This document shows, piece by piece, positions 6,965-18,389 of a stretch of 34,393 nt of DNA (the first letter of the stretch is position 1; each line of letters begins with the position of its first letter). Source of the stretch: Gemmatimonadota bacterium (lineage in GTDB: Bacteria; Gemmatimonadota; Gemmatimonadetes; Longimicrobiales; Gaopeijiaceae); the NCBI GenBank assembly GCA_028873825.1, contig JAPPNM010000093.1, positions 1 through 34,393 on the forward strand, read 5' to 3'. The translations under genes were made by a program, and so were the position numbers. Below the pieces are notes generated by a model that was not told the DNA's origin, did not search any database, and saw nothing but the letters and a program-made list of their open reading frames with translations.

Positions 6965-8065
6965 TCAGGTCTCGGCGGCGGCGCTCGCAGCTCGCAGCCT
7001 CACCAGGGTGCCCCGCCGCTCCATGCTCTCGCGCGCGAGGTCCCACTCGAAGTCCGGCGCCCCGGGACCCATGCCCGCGATCTGGATGAGGACGAGCTCC
7101 AGGTCTTCGAGCAGGGCGTGCTCCACCGGCAATCCGGATTCGGAAGAGAGTTCCAGGAACATGCGCGTCTCCACGAGCAGCCCGCGCGCCCACCGCGCCA
7201 GATCCAGCCGGGAGGCGGGAGTGCGCCGGTCGGTCCGAAAGGCGGTGAGCAGGGTCGCGGCCCGTCCGAGGTGCCGGGCGGTGGCGTAGTCGAGCTCCGG
7301 CTCAACCCGACCGCCTTCCGGAAGGGATCGTCCGTCCGGGATACCGCCGGGTGCGGGCCCGAGCAGCGCGACGGCGGGGGCGGACTCGGCTCCGGAGGCG
7401 TTGTTCGGTGTCGCGAGCGGCTCCGGCCGCGGTCCGGCCGCCGCCATCCTCGGTGCGTCCGCCTCGCCGGCGCGAAGTGGGCCGCCGACTGCCGCCACCC
7501 GTCCGGCGAGGCCCGCCTCTCCGGCCGGCGTCCCGGAATCGTCCGTCTTCCGGAGTTCCCGCTCGGCGACCGTCGCGGGCGACGCCGCCGGTGCCGTCAC
7601 CCCGCCGGACACGGAAGCGGCTGGCGGCGGCGCCGTCTCGGCCGGCAAACCGGGTCGTGCGCCCCTGCCGAGCGCGATGCCCAGAACCAGGGACGCCGCC
7701 GCCGCCAGCGCCGCGAGCCAGCCCTTCCCGCCTCGCCTCGCCGGCCACCGCGCGCCCGCTCGCGCGACCGGCTCGGCCCCATCCCCCCCCACCGACCGCC
7801 TGAGCGCCCACGCCGCCTCGATCCGCGTCCACATCGCCTCGCGCGGCACCGGGGGCGACGCGTTGTAGGCCAGCGCTTCGAACATGGGGCCGCCCGCTCC
7901 GGCGGCCTCGTCGCCGACCTCGGCCTCTAAGTCCAGGTCGGCACCGGCAACTCCCAGCCGCCCTTCCACTCGCTGCCACATCGCGCCGGCAGGGGTCGCG
8001 GGCGGCCGGTTGTAGCTCGCGGCTTCCCGCAGCAGCAACGCGGCGAACCGGTCCGCGTCGGTCAC
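6965..8065 (-). CDS. Membrane anti-sigma-like protein
   Basis: This gene directly follows the ECF sigma gene and starts at GTG 8063-8065, overlapping the sigma stop (GTGA). GGGGAG lies 8 nt before this GTG, which favours it over the upstream GTG at 8074. The N-terminal cytoplasmic part contains two related segments, YNRPPATPAGAMWQRVEGRL and YNASPPVPREAMWTRIEAAW. One membrane helix follows (GWLAALAAAASLVLGIALG, about residues 125-143), then an Ala/Pro-rich linker and a conserved-looking helical C-terminus. No HxxxCxxC zinc anti-sigma motif is visible, so the family assignment rests on layout. It probably holds the sigma factor at the membrane. Confidence 0.7.
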   Translation of the reverse strand: MTDADRFAALLLREAASYNRPPATPAGAMWQRVEGRLGVAGADLDLEAEVGDEAAGAGGPMFEALAYNASPPVPREAMWTRIEAAWALRRSVGGDGAEPVARAGARWPARRGGKGWLAALAAAASLVLGIALGRGARPGLPAETAPPPAASVSGGVTAPAASPATVAERELRKTDDSGTPAGEAGLAGRVAAVGGPLRAGEADAPRMAAAGPRPEPLATPNNASGAESAPAVALLGPAPGGIPDGRSLPEGGRVEPELDYATARHLGRAATLLTAFRTDRRTPASRLDLARWARGLLVETRMFLELSSESGLPVEHALLEDLELVLIQIAGMGPGAPDFEWDLARESMERRGTLVRLRAASAAAET

Positions 8066-8604
8066 GAGGCCCACTCCCCGGCGTGTTTCGCCAGCTTGTC
8101 GCGCAGCCGGTTCCGGGCGCGGAACAGCTGGGACTTCGAGGTCCCCGCCTTGATGCCGAGAATCTTGCCGATCTCCTCGTGCGTGTAGCCCTCCAGATCG
8201 TGGAGCAGAAAGACCGTTCGGTATCCTTCGGGGAGACCGTCGATCGCGCGGTGGAGATCGTCGCGCAGGTCGGGCTCGACGGCGCGGCGGGCGCTTCCGC
8301 TACGCAGCTGGTCGTCCAGCGGCGCCTCGCGGGACCGAAACCGCTTGATGCGCCTCAGTTCGTTTAGCGACACGGTCGTCGCGATGGCGCAGATCCAGGT
8401 CCCGAACGCGGACTCGCCTCGGAAGGTGCGTATCTTGGCGAATGCGCGCACGAACGTTTCCTGGGTGAAGTCCTGGGCGAGGTCGTACTCGCCCGCGAAC
8501 CGGTAGCAGAGCCGGAAGACCCGGTCGACGTGCAGGTCGTAGAGCGACCGCGCGACTCCGCGGTCTCCCTCCTTCAGGCGTTGTACGAGTTGTGATTCCG
8601 TCAC
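8062..8604 (-). CDS. ECF-family RNA polymerase sigma factor
   Basis: Sigma-70 region 2 is clear (LYDLHVDRVFRLCYRFAGEY, DLAQDFTQETFVRAFAKI, FRGESAFGTWICAIA), followed by a linker and region 4 with an HTH (LPEGYRTVFLLHDLEGYTHE, EIGKILGIKAGTSKSQLFRA). Regions 1 and 3 are missing, as expected for an ECF sigma of 180 residues. It starts at GTG 8602-8604. It is first in an operon with the anti-sigma candidate and the HEAT protein, and probably directs transcription in response to an envelope or periplasmic signal and regulates its own operon. No -35 AAC-type motif was confidently seen in the 174-nt gap upstream. Confidence 0.93.
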   Translation of the reverse strand: MTESQLVQRLKEGDRGVARSLYDLHVDRVFRLCYRFAGEYDLAQDFTQETFVRAFAKIRTFRGESAFGTWICAIATTVSLNELRRIKRFRSREAPLDDQLRSGSARRAVEPDLRDDLHRAIDGLPEGYRTVFLLHDLEGYTHEEIGKILGIKAGTSKSQLFRARNRLRDKLAKHAGEWAS

Positions 8605-8778
8605 CGGGCCAAATCTCCGCTCCCGCGCCGTGGCGCCGCTCTTTTCCGACCGGTGGACACCGTGCGGTGTGGAAGGGTTGCGCCGAGCCGCGGGGACGAA
8701 GGTACGGCGAACACTTCACCACTTCGATGGAGCAGATTATCGTTCCCGTACCATGGCCAGGCTTCCCCCAACCCTCTG

Positions 8779-9471
8779 ATGGCCGAGCTCGACCTTCCGC
8801 GCGGCCCCCGCGAACTCCTCGAAGCCGTTCGCCATCCGCTCGGCTACCACCTCGGGGGCGAGCACCACCTTGTGCTCGGGGGCGGCACTGCGCTCGCCGC
8901 GCGCTGGGCGCACCGGCACAGCACCGACGTGGACCTCGCCGTAGACCACGACATCCACCACCGGCTCCCCGCCAGCGGCTTCCGAGACGACCTTGCCCGC
9001 CACATCGACGGACGCGCCTACCTGACCTTCCACCAAGGGCTCACCCGAATCGACCTCCCCGCCGGTGAAGTCACCATCGACAGCTCCTACCCCGCCACCT
9101 CCCACCCGCACTCGGCCGACACCGTGCGCGGCACCCGTATCGGCGTGCACACCAGTGCCGAAATCCTCGCCAGGAAACTCGTCTACCGCGTGCTCGGCGA
9201 ATCCGTCTTCCTCTCTCGCGACCTCTACGACCTTGCCGTTGCCCGTCACCAGGACCCTGCCGCTCTCAAGACCGCCTTCGACACCGTGCACGCCTCCAAC
9301 CTCCTTGTCATCCAACGCGGGCTCAACGAGCTTGACCAGGTCTCCATCGTCCACGATTCCCGGCCGCTTCGGCACCCGGCACATTCGGATGAAGCCGCCG
9401 ACTTCCTCGCCATCGTCCAGCGCCTTGTCGAGCGTGAGATCGACCAGCGCATTCCTCGTCGCACCCGCTGA
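8779..9471 (+). CDS. AbiEii-like nucleotidyltransferase (type IV toxin family)
   Basis: A DUF1814/AbiEii-type nucleotidyltransferase. The N-terminal core has LVLGGGTALAARWAHRHSTD then VDLAVD, the GG-(x)n-(S/T)DxD signature that binds NTP and metal. A later helix EILARKLVYRVLG supplies the conserved Lys, and LSRDLYDLAVA matches the family's RDLYDL motif. It has 230 residues. AbiEii enzymes usually pair with an upstream AbiEi antitoxin, but none is present here; a different gene follows 6 nt downstream. No good ribosome-binding site precedes ATG 8779, and an in-frame ATG at 8653 exists. Codons here end in C more than in the flanking genes (CTC and GTC over CTG and GTG), suggesting a different origin. 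Confidence 0.85.
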   Translation: MAELDLPRGPRELLEAVRHPLGYHLGGEHHLVLGGGTALAARWAHRHSTDVDLAVDHDIHHRLPASGFRDDLARHIDGRAYLTFHQGLTRIDLPAGEVTIDSSYPATSHPHSADTVRGTRIGVHTSAEILARKLVYRVLGESVFLSRDLYDLAVARHQDPAALKTAFDTVHASNLLVIQRGLNELDQVSIVHDSRPLRHPAHSDEAADFLAIVQRLVEREIDQRIPRRTR

Positions 9472-9477
9472 TCAGCC

Positions 9478-10077
9478 ATGCTCGACTTCGACAAGGTCCG
9501 CGCTCTCTACTTCGACCCGCCCCCGTACGATCCCGAGCGCATCCCCTCGCGCGAAGAACTCACCGCCCGTTACGAGCGAGAGCGCTTCGATGCCTGCGTC
9601 CTTCGCGGTGGCGATCCCGAGGCCGAGGCGCTCGGTCCCCACGGCTTTCTGATCGGCGGCGACGGCAAGCCGCCCACCGTTCACCATGTCCTTCCCGAAG
9701 TTCACGCCAGGCTGCGTCCCCTCCCTCTCACCTGGTTCGACCATCCCCGCCGCCACACCCGCACCCTACCTCCGGGCGGCATCGAGGAGGCCCACCTCTT
9801 TTTCCGTTCCCTCTCGCACGGCCATTTGGCGGGACATCGCGACCGCCCTTCCGGGGCTCGTCTCCGCCGTCACTTCCAGGCGCCCGAGCTCTCCGGTCTT
9901 CCCTTGTCGCTTGTCCGGCACGTCCTTGCCTGCATCCGCGGCCTCGACCTCAACCGGCTTCTCGCGTACGGCGGCCTCTCCCTCTACGAGATCGCCCGCG
10001 CCATCCACCTCACCGGCATTCGCCGCGTCTCCGTCACACGGTGGATCAACCAGTATGCCATTCGACCAACCCAATGA
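9478..10077 (+). CDS. Unrecognised protein paired with the AbiEii-like gene
   Basis: A 199-residue protein starting MLDFDKVRALYFDPPPYDPE, 6 nt after the nucleotidyltransferase stop and sharing its C-ending codon bias. I do not recognise a family. The N-terminal half is acidic and mixed (IPSREELTARYERERFDA, GPHGFLIGGDGKPPTVHHVL). The middle is rich in His and Arg (RSLSHGHLAGHRDRPSG). The C-terminal ~60 residues look helical (LVRHVLACIRGLDLNRLLAY, YEIARAIHLTGIRRVSVTRW) and could be a small DNA-binding or interaction domain. By position it may be an antitoxin or co-factor of the AbiEii-like enzyme. That is inference from linkage only. Confidence 0.65.
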   Translation: MLDFDKVRALYFDPPPYDPERIPSREELTARYERERFDACVLRGGDPEAEALGPHGFLIGGDGKPPTVHHVLPEVHARLRPLPLTWFDHPRRHTRTLPPGGIEEAHLFFRSLSHGHLAGHRDRPSGARLRRHFQAPELSGLPLSLVRHVLACIRGLDLNRLLAYGGLSLYEIARAIHLTGIRRVSVTRWINQYAIRPTQ

Positions 10078-10131
10078 GCCAGCCCTTCCGGTAGCGTTGC
10101 CGAGGGAACGACGGACCCATCCCCGCAACCC

Positions 10132-11661
10132 ATGACCTTCCAGCCCCTCGACATAGCCGCCTTTGTCGGGTTCCTGGCGCTCGTGGTCGGCGTCTCCCTC
10201 TACGCCTCGCGCGGCAAGCACGACGCCGCCGACTACTTCCTGGCGGGCCGCAACCTCCCCTGGTGGCTGATCGGCTTCTCGCTGATCGCGTCCAACATTT
10301 CGACCGAGCACTTCGTGGGGATGGCGGGCCGTGGCTACGACCTGGGCTTGGCGATCGCGAGCTACGAATGGATGGCCGCGGTGACGCTCGTGCTGGTGGG
10401 ACTCTTCTTCCTGCCACGGTTCCTGCAGGCGGGCATCTACACGATCCCCGAGTACCTCGAATTCCGCTACGACGTGCGCACCCGCACCCTCATGGCGGCC
10501 TTCATCATGGCGGCGTACGTGTTCGTGGCGCTGGCGACCGTGCTCTACTCGGGGGCGCTCGCGCTGGAGTCCATCTTCGGGATCGACCTGAACCTGGGCA
10601 TCTGGCTGATCGGCGTGCTCGCCGGGGGGTACACGATCTACGGCGGGCTCAAGGCGGTGGTGTGGTCCGACCTGCTCCAGGGAGTGGCGCTGCTCCTGGG
10701 CGGGGTGGTGGTGACGGTGCTGGGATTTCAGGCGATCGGAGGCATCGAGCCCTTCCTCGAGGCGGCCGACGGCAAGCTGAACACCGTCCTGCCCTGGAAT
10801 CACCCGGAGATGCCGTGGCTCGCGGTCTTCGTCGGCGGGCTCTGGATCCCGAACCTCTTCTACTGGGGACTGAACCAGTTCATCACGCAGCGCACGCTCG
10901 CGGCGCGCAGCCTGGCGGACGGGCAGCGCGGCATCTTCCTGGCAGGGTTCATCAAGCTGGCCATCCCCTTCGTCATCGTCTTCCCGGGGATCATGGCCGC
11001 CGAGCTCTTCGCCGACCAAGTGGCGCATCCCGACCAAGCGTACCCGGTCATGATGCGCGAGCTGCTCCCCGCGGGGCTGACCGGCGTCATGTTCGCCGCG
11101 CTCTTCGGCGCCGTGATGAGTTCGCTCGACTCGATGCTCAACTCCGCCGCGACGATCTTCAGCGTGGACCTCTACAAGCGGCACCTGCGGCCGGAGGCGT
11201 CGTCCCGCAGACTGATGGTCGTGGGACGCTGGACGACCGCGGCCCTGGTGCTGGTCGGGTGTCTGTGGGCGCCGCTGGTGGCGAAGGCGGGCAGCGTCTT
11301 CGACTACATCCAGATGTTCTGGGGCTTCATCTCGCCGGGGATCGTGGCGGCGTTTCTGTTCGGGCTGTTCGTGCCGCGGACGCCGCCGGTTGCCGCCTTC
11401 GGAGGGATGATTCTGGGGATTCCGGTGTACGGGCTGCTGCTGTGGCTGCTGCCGGAAGTGGCGTTTCTCCACCACATGGCGATTACGTTCGTGGTGATTT
11501 CGGTGTTCATGGCGACCCTGACGCTGCGTCAGGGTTTGGCCGAGCCGAGGAGGCTGCCCAGGTCGGCGGCGCAGGTGGACCTGACGCCCGCACCGGGGGC
11601 GAAGTGGTGGGCGGGCGGGGTGATCGGGTGTGCGGCGGTGCTGTACGCGGTATTCTGGTGA
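10132..11661 (+). CDS. Sodium:solute symporter (SSS family)
   Basis: A 509-residue membrane protein of the SLC5/SSS fold with about 13-14 predicted helices. Recognisable segments are DYFLAGRNLPWWLIGFSLIA and SNISTEHFVGMAG near the N-terminus (unwound TM1 and the Na+ site region), IPEYLEFRYDVRTRT, the YGGLKAVVWSDLLQG motif, and GVMFAALFGAVMSSLDSMLN in TM8 with the serines that help bind Na+. Sugar-type SSS transporters share these features, but substrate cannot be read from sequence. It ends just before the hairpin repeat at 11663. A functional link to the exported GH2 enzyme 1.6 kb downstream is plausible, though an accessory cluster on the other strand lies between. Confidence 0.93.
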   Translation: MTFQPLDIAAFVGFLALVVGVSLYASRGKHDAADYFLAGRNLPWWLIGFSLIASNISTEHFVGMAGRGYDLGLAIASYEWMAAVTLVLVGLFFLPRFLQAGIYTIPEYLEFRYDVRTRTLMAAFIMAAYVFVALATVLYSGALALESIFGIDLNLGIWLIGVLAGGYTIYGGLKAVVWSDLLQGVALLLGGVVVTVLGFQAIGGIEPFLEAADGKLNTVLPWNHPEMPWLAVFVGGLWIPNLFYWGLNQFITQRTLAARSLADGQRGIFLAGFIKLAIPFVIVFPGIMAAELFADQVAHPDQAYPVMMRELLPAGLTGVMFAALFGAVMSSLDSMLNSAATIFSVDLYKRHLRPEASSRRLMVVGRWTTAALVLVGCLWAPLVAKAGSVFDYIQMFWGFISPGIVAAFLFGLFVPRTPPVAAFGGMILGIPVYGLLLWLLPEVAFLHHMAITFVVISVFMATLTLRQGLAEPRRLPRSAAQVDLTPAPGAKWWAGGVIGCAAVLYAVFW

Positions 11662-11662
11662 A

Positions 11663-11690
11663 GGGCCAATAGCAGAGCTGTTGGCCCGAG
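11663..11690 (+). repeat. Hairpin repeat module after the symporter stop
   Basis: The arms GGGCCAATAGC (11663-11673) and GCTGTTGGCCC (11677-11687) pair over 11 bp with one T-G wobble and a 3-nt AGA loop, starting 1 nt after the TGA. It is followed by CGAGGAGCAACGC. A matching hairpin plus CGAGGAG lies at 34363-34390, inside the repeat at the window end, so this is a module of the same dispersed element. It may act as a terminator, although no T-tract follows. Confidence 0.7.
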
Positions 11691-11725
11691 GAGCAACGCG
11701 GAGCGAAGCCACGAAGGGGCGAAAA

Positions 11726-11762
11726 GTATAGTAAACATTACATCATGTAAATCAGAGTTTAC
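11726..11762. promoter_or_regulatory. AT-rich palindromic island 1
   Basis: A sharp AT-rich patch holds TTACATCATGTAA (11738-11750, 6+1+6 palindrome) nested between GTAAAC (11731-11736) and GTTTAC (11757-11762). GTATAGTAAACATT (11726-11739) matches 13 of 14 bases of 18355-18368. It sits between converging genes and includes the stop of the HTH gene. Operator, terminator or integration scar are all possible. Confidence 0.5.
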
Positions 11763-12673
11763 ACTTTGGAGAGGTGAGCGGAGCGGTCCGGCCCGGATGC
11801 ATCGCCGCTCGAATGCCGGGCGGATTTCGTCCACGGGCTGTAGGCCCCGCGCAGCCCCGTTATTCGCCTGCTCAGCTCGTCGAGGAACTCGGGCAGCGTC
11901 ATGTCGAACGCTCTCGCCAACTTGGTCGCCGCCTCAACGGTGAGGCGCGTTTTCTCCTTTTCCAACCGCCGAACGTGCCTCTCCGACAGCCCCTGGATCT
12001 CGGTTTGCTTCAGGTGCCGGTCACTCCTCATGTCCAGCAGGGCCAGCGACAGTTTCTCCATCTCGTACCGGCGGATTTCCACGTCGGCCAGGTGCATAGG
12101 ATCTACGGCCTGTAGCATCTGAGACGGACCCATATGCACGTCTCGGTCCGGCCAGTAGAGGTAGGAGCCGGATGAGTCGATCACGAACTGGCCGACCGCG
12201 GCCGGCTCGAACCGCCTTACCCGGGGGAGCATTCCGATAGGGAAGTCTCTGACGCTCATGTCCCCGAGGACCATCACGAGAGAATCCTCAAGGACATATG
12301 CGTCAAGGATGCCCTCCCACGGGGCCGGTCTCTTGAGCGCTATGACCAGACGCTTCACAACCAGGGGGTCACGGCACACTTGCAGCCGCCGATCCGGCTT
12401 GTGAAGCCGCAGTGCCGTAGCGAGGCGAAGCGCTGCCTGCTCCGGCACGTCCAGAACAACCAGGTAGCGAGTGTCGGTATCCGCCCAGTTCGGCAGCCTG
12501 AGCCGGTGCGGGCCGATCAGCTCGCTTGCCCGGGCCACGACCAAGCTCGGACCTGGTCCGGGGCGGGAGGAAGCTGCTAGCTGCCTCGCCAGAGAGCGAA
12601 ACTCGGCGTTCGGCAAGCAGCCTCCCACCGTCCCGCAGAAGGCGATGTGGCTGATCGGTCTTGCGTCACTCAT
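11759..12673 (-). CDS. DUF2442-like protein with C-terminal HTH
   Basis: A 304-residue protein. Residues ~1-110 are unrecognised (FCGTVGGCLPNAEF and on). Residues ~120-190 resemble DUF2442: a beta segment ILDAYVLEDSLVMVLGDMSV, then SGSYLYWPDRDVHMGPSQML. Residues ~205-270 form an XRE-type HTH (LKQTEIQGLSERHVRRLEKE, TRLTVEAATKLARAFDMTLP). DUF2442/HTH proteins often occur in toxin-antitoxin-like modules, so this is probably a DNA-binding antitoxin or repressor. The last ~27 residues (AYSPWTKSARHSSGD onward) are encoded by the dispersed repeat at 11779-11843. A one-base deletion changed the repeat's TAG to TAC, and the native end was probably RRITGLRGA. The ATG overlaps the stop of a mini-ORF upstream. 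Confidence 0.75.
   Translation of the reverse strand: MSDARPISHIAFCGTVGGCLPNAEFRSLARQLAASSRPGPGPSLVVARASELIGPHRLRLPNWADTDTRYLVVLDVPEQAALRLATALRLHKPDRRLQVCRDPLVVKRLVIALKRPAPWEGILDAYVLEDSLVMVLGDMSVRDFPIGMLPRVRRFEPAAVGQFVIDSSGSYLYWPDRDVHMGPSQMLQAVDPMHLADVEIRRYEMEKLSLALLDMRSDRHLKQTEIQGLSERHVRRLEKEKTRLTVEAATKLARAFDMTLPEFLDELSRRITGLRGAYSPWTKSARHSSGDASGPDRSAHLSKV
11779..11843 (-). repeat. Stop-anchored dispersed repeat, subtype A (copy R2)
   Basis: On the minus strand it reads TACAGCCCGTGGACGAAATC then CGCCCGGCATTCGAGCGG, close to copy R1 at 1-63. Relative to the other copies the G of the leading TAG is missing, so the HTH gene reads into the element and gains about 27 residues. The remaining copies keep TAG or TAA at this place. 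Confidence 0.8.
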
Positions 12674-12746
12674 CCGCCTGACTCCGCTCCCATTCCTCGA
12701 AAAGCTCCGCGCGGTGTGCAGCGGCCAGCCGCAAGATCTTCCTCAC
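12666..12746 (-). CDS. Mini-ORF, possible DUF4160 C-terminal remnant
   Basis: A 26-residue frame from GTG 12744-12746: VRKILRLAAAHRAELF then EEWERSQADE. GAGG lies 6 nt before the GTG, and its TGA overlaps the next gene's ATG by 8 nt, which suggests translational coupling. The sequence resembles the C-terminal helix of DUF4160 proteins, whose genes often precede DUF2442 genes. Upstream the frame stays open back to the DUF2188 stop. It may be the decayed end of a lost DUF4160 partner, or simply a leader peptide. Confidence 0.4.
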   Translation of the reverse strand: MRKILRLAAAHRAELFEEWERSQADE

Positions 12747-12788
12747 GGTTTTCCTCGGAACGGCTACTTCCTGGTATGGGCAGGAACC

Positions 12789-13016
12789 TCACCCCTTCGG
12801 CGGGTTGCGATCCCGGCCATATGTGTTCTTCTCTCGAATCCGCCCATCCCGTCCATGGACCAGCAGCTCGGACCGCTGATTCCTTGCGATCTCGCGGCCC
12901 CTCTCGATGGCTTCCCGCTGCGTGCCGAACACCTTCGTCGCCTTCGGGCTGCCTGCGCGCCTGACCGCCCAGCCGTCCGTCGTCGGGACAACGTGCTGGT
13001 TACGCTCCCTCGTCAT
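12789..13016 (-). CDS. DUF2188 domain protein
   Basis: A 75-residue protein. HVVPTTDGWAVRRAGSPKAT, TQREAIERGREIARNQRSEL and VHGRDGRIREKNTYGRDRNP match the short DUF2188 family over its whole length, including the typical NPPKG ending. DUF2188 proteins are small, soluble and of unknown function, and are common near restriction or toxin-antitoxin genes. GGAGGAGGG lies about 9 nt before ATG 13014-13016 and is a strong ribosome-binding site; an ATG at 13073 is in frame but lacks one. It is first in a minus-strand cluster with the mini-ORF and the DUF2442/HTH gene. The gap to the HTH gene is 115 nt, most of it open in the same frame. Confidence 0.88.
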   Translation of the reverse strand: MTRERNQHVVPTTDGWAVRRAGSPKATKVFGTQREAIERGREIARNQRSELLVHGRDGRIREKNTYGRDRNPPKG

Positions 13017-13057
13017 GAGTCCTACCCTCCTCCGCGTGTTGAACCGGACATGACGAT

Positions 13058-13086
13058 ACCGTAACCTATCCATGGCGTCCGGTCAA
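13058..13086 (-). promoter_or_regulatory. Candidate promoter for the DUF2188 cluster
   Basis: On the minus strand a -35 like TTGACC (13081-13086) and a -10 like TACGGT (13058-13063) are separated by 17 nt, about 40 nt before the DUF2188 ATG. The -35 is good and the -10 is weak. Confidence 0.4.
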
Positions 13087-13181
13087 GACGCCTGCGCGAA
13101 CGTCTCCGGTCTTCCCCCGATGGCAAGGCGTCGCCAGCAGGTCGGGATCCCGTACGCCCGCGGTCGGTCATCGGACGTTAG

Positions 13182-17444
<4,263 letters not shown>

Positions 17445-17448
<4 letters not shown>

Positions 17449-18263
17449 GACCCCTCGCAAGAGCCGCTCGGTCCCTCCGCCGGGCGGCGTTCGCCCGCGG
17501 CGCCCGGGCCGGGCCCGCGTTCTTCCCGCGCGCGCCTCGCAGCCCGCTTCGCGGCCCGCCGCCACACCGAGTCGAACATCTCCTCCGTCAGCTTGCCGGT
17601 GAACGTATTTTGCTGGCTGGGGTGATAGGATCCCAGCAGCACCACCTTCCCCAGATCGACCTCCGCCCCATGACCGAACCGGGGTCGAGGCGTGGGGATC
17701 GCGACCCCCCGTTGCGCCAGCAGCCAGAGGGCGACGGAGTGGGCGAACCCGCCCAGCGCCACGATCGTATGCAGGCGGTTCCAGAGGATCTCCGCCTCGC
17801 GGCACAGGAACGGCGCACAACGGTCGCGCTCCTCCGCCGTGGGACGATTCCGCGGCGGCGCACACCGGACTCCGGCCGTCACGTACGCGCCCCGGAGCAC
17901 GAGCCCGTCGTCGCGATCGCGGCTGAGAGGCCGGTTGGCGAACCCGGCCCTGTGCATGGCCCGGTACAGCCAGTCCCCCGCGCGGTCCCCGGTGAACATC
18001 CGTCCGGTGCGGTTGGCGCCGTGTGCGGCCGGGGCGAGACCCACCACCAGCACCGAGGCCTCCGGGTCCCCGAATCCGGGCACGGGCCTTCCCCAATAGC
18101 GTTCGTCCCGGTAGGAAGCGCGCTTCTCCCTCGCCACCTTCTCGCGCCACGCGACCAGTCGCGGGCAGCGCCGGCACCGCACAAGCTCCTCGCGGAGGCT
18201 TCCGAGCTTCGACCGTTCCGGGTTCTCCGCAAGACGGCCGCATTCACGAACCGCCAGTGTCAT
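17445..18263 (-). CDS. Type-5 uracil-DNA glycosylase (UdgB-like, Fe-S)
   Basis: It removes uracil and related deaminated bases from DNA in base-excision repair. Four cysteines suited to a [4Fe-4S] cluster are seen at 30, 33, 134 and 149 (CRRC, VRC, DRC). The active-site motif GLAPAAHGANRTGRMFTGD matches the UdgB-type pattern, which lacks the polar catalytic residue of family-1 enzymes. SYHPSQQNTFTGK is the HPSxxN loop. ATG 18261-18263 gives 272 residues; a GTG at 18291-18293 would add ten. The C-terminus is basic and low complexity. The AT-rich palindrome cluster at 18328-18368 lies directly upstream and may regulate it. It is paired by a 4-nt overlap with the thioesterase gene. Confidence 0.92.
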
Positions 18264-18327
18264 GTCCCGGAAATCTCTTGGCGATTCGAGCACCCGGGCC
18301 GGATCGCTTCGCTCAAGTTATCTGCAA

Positions 18328-18368
18328 TGTAATGAGAACATTACAATGTGTAATGTATAGTATACATT
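18328..18368. promoter_or_regulatory. AT-rich palindromic island 2
   Basis: Three overlapping palindromes occur: TGTAATG-AGAA-CATTACA (18328-18345), TTACA-ATG-TGTAA (18341-18353) and AATGTATA-G-TATACATT (18352-18368). The last shares 13 of 14 bases with island 1 (11726-11739). The island lies 65-105 nt upstream of the UDG start and 6 nt from the repeat core at 18375. TATACT- and TATAAT-like -10 boxes are within it, so it may be a regulated promoter of the UDG/thioesterase pair. Confidence 0.55.
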
Positions 18369-18374
18369 CTGCCC

Positions 18375-18389
18375 GTCCACGGACCGCTA
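18375..18389 (-). repeat. Stop-anchored repeat core only (copy R3)
   Basis: On the minus strand TAGCGGTCCGTGGAC matches the shared core of the other copies with CGG for CAG. The leading TAG is the stop codon of the cyclophilin gene (18387-18389). No recognisable body follows, so this is a truncated or highly diverged copy. Confidence 0.6.

Noticed and set aside
12747-12791. TGA of DUF2188 as a second selenocysteine codon
   Set aside because: The frame stays open after it, but NPPKG is the normal family ending and no redox Cys is expected there, so it is a true stop.
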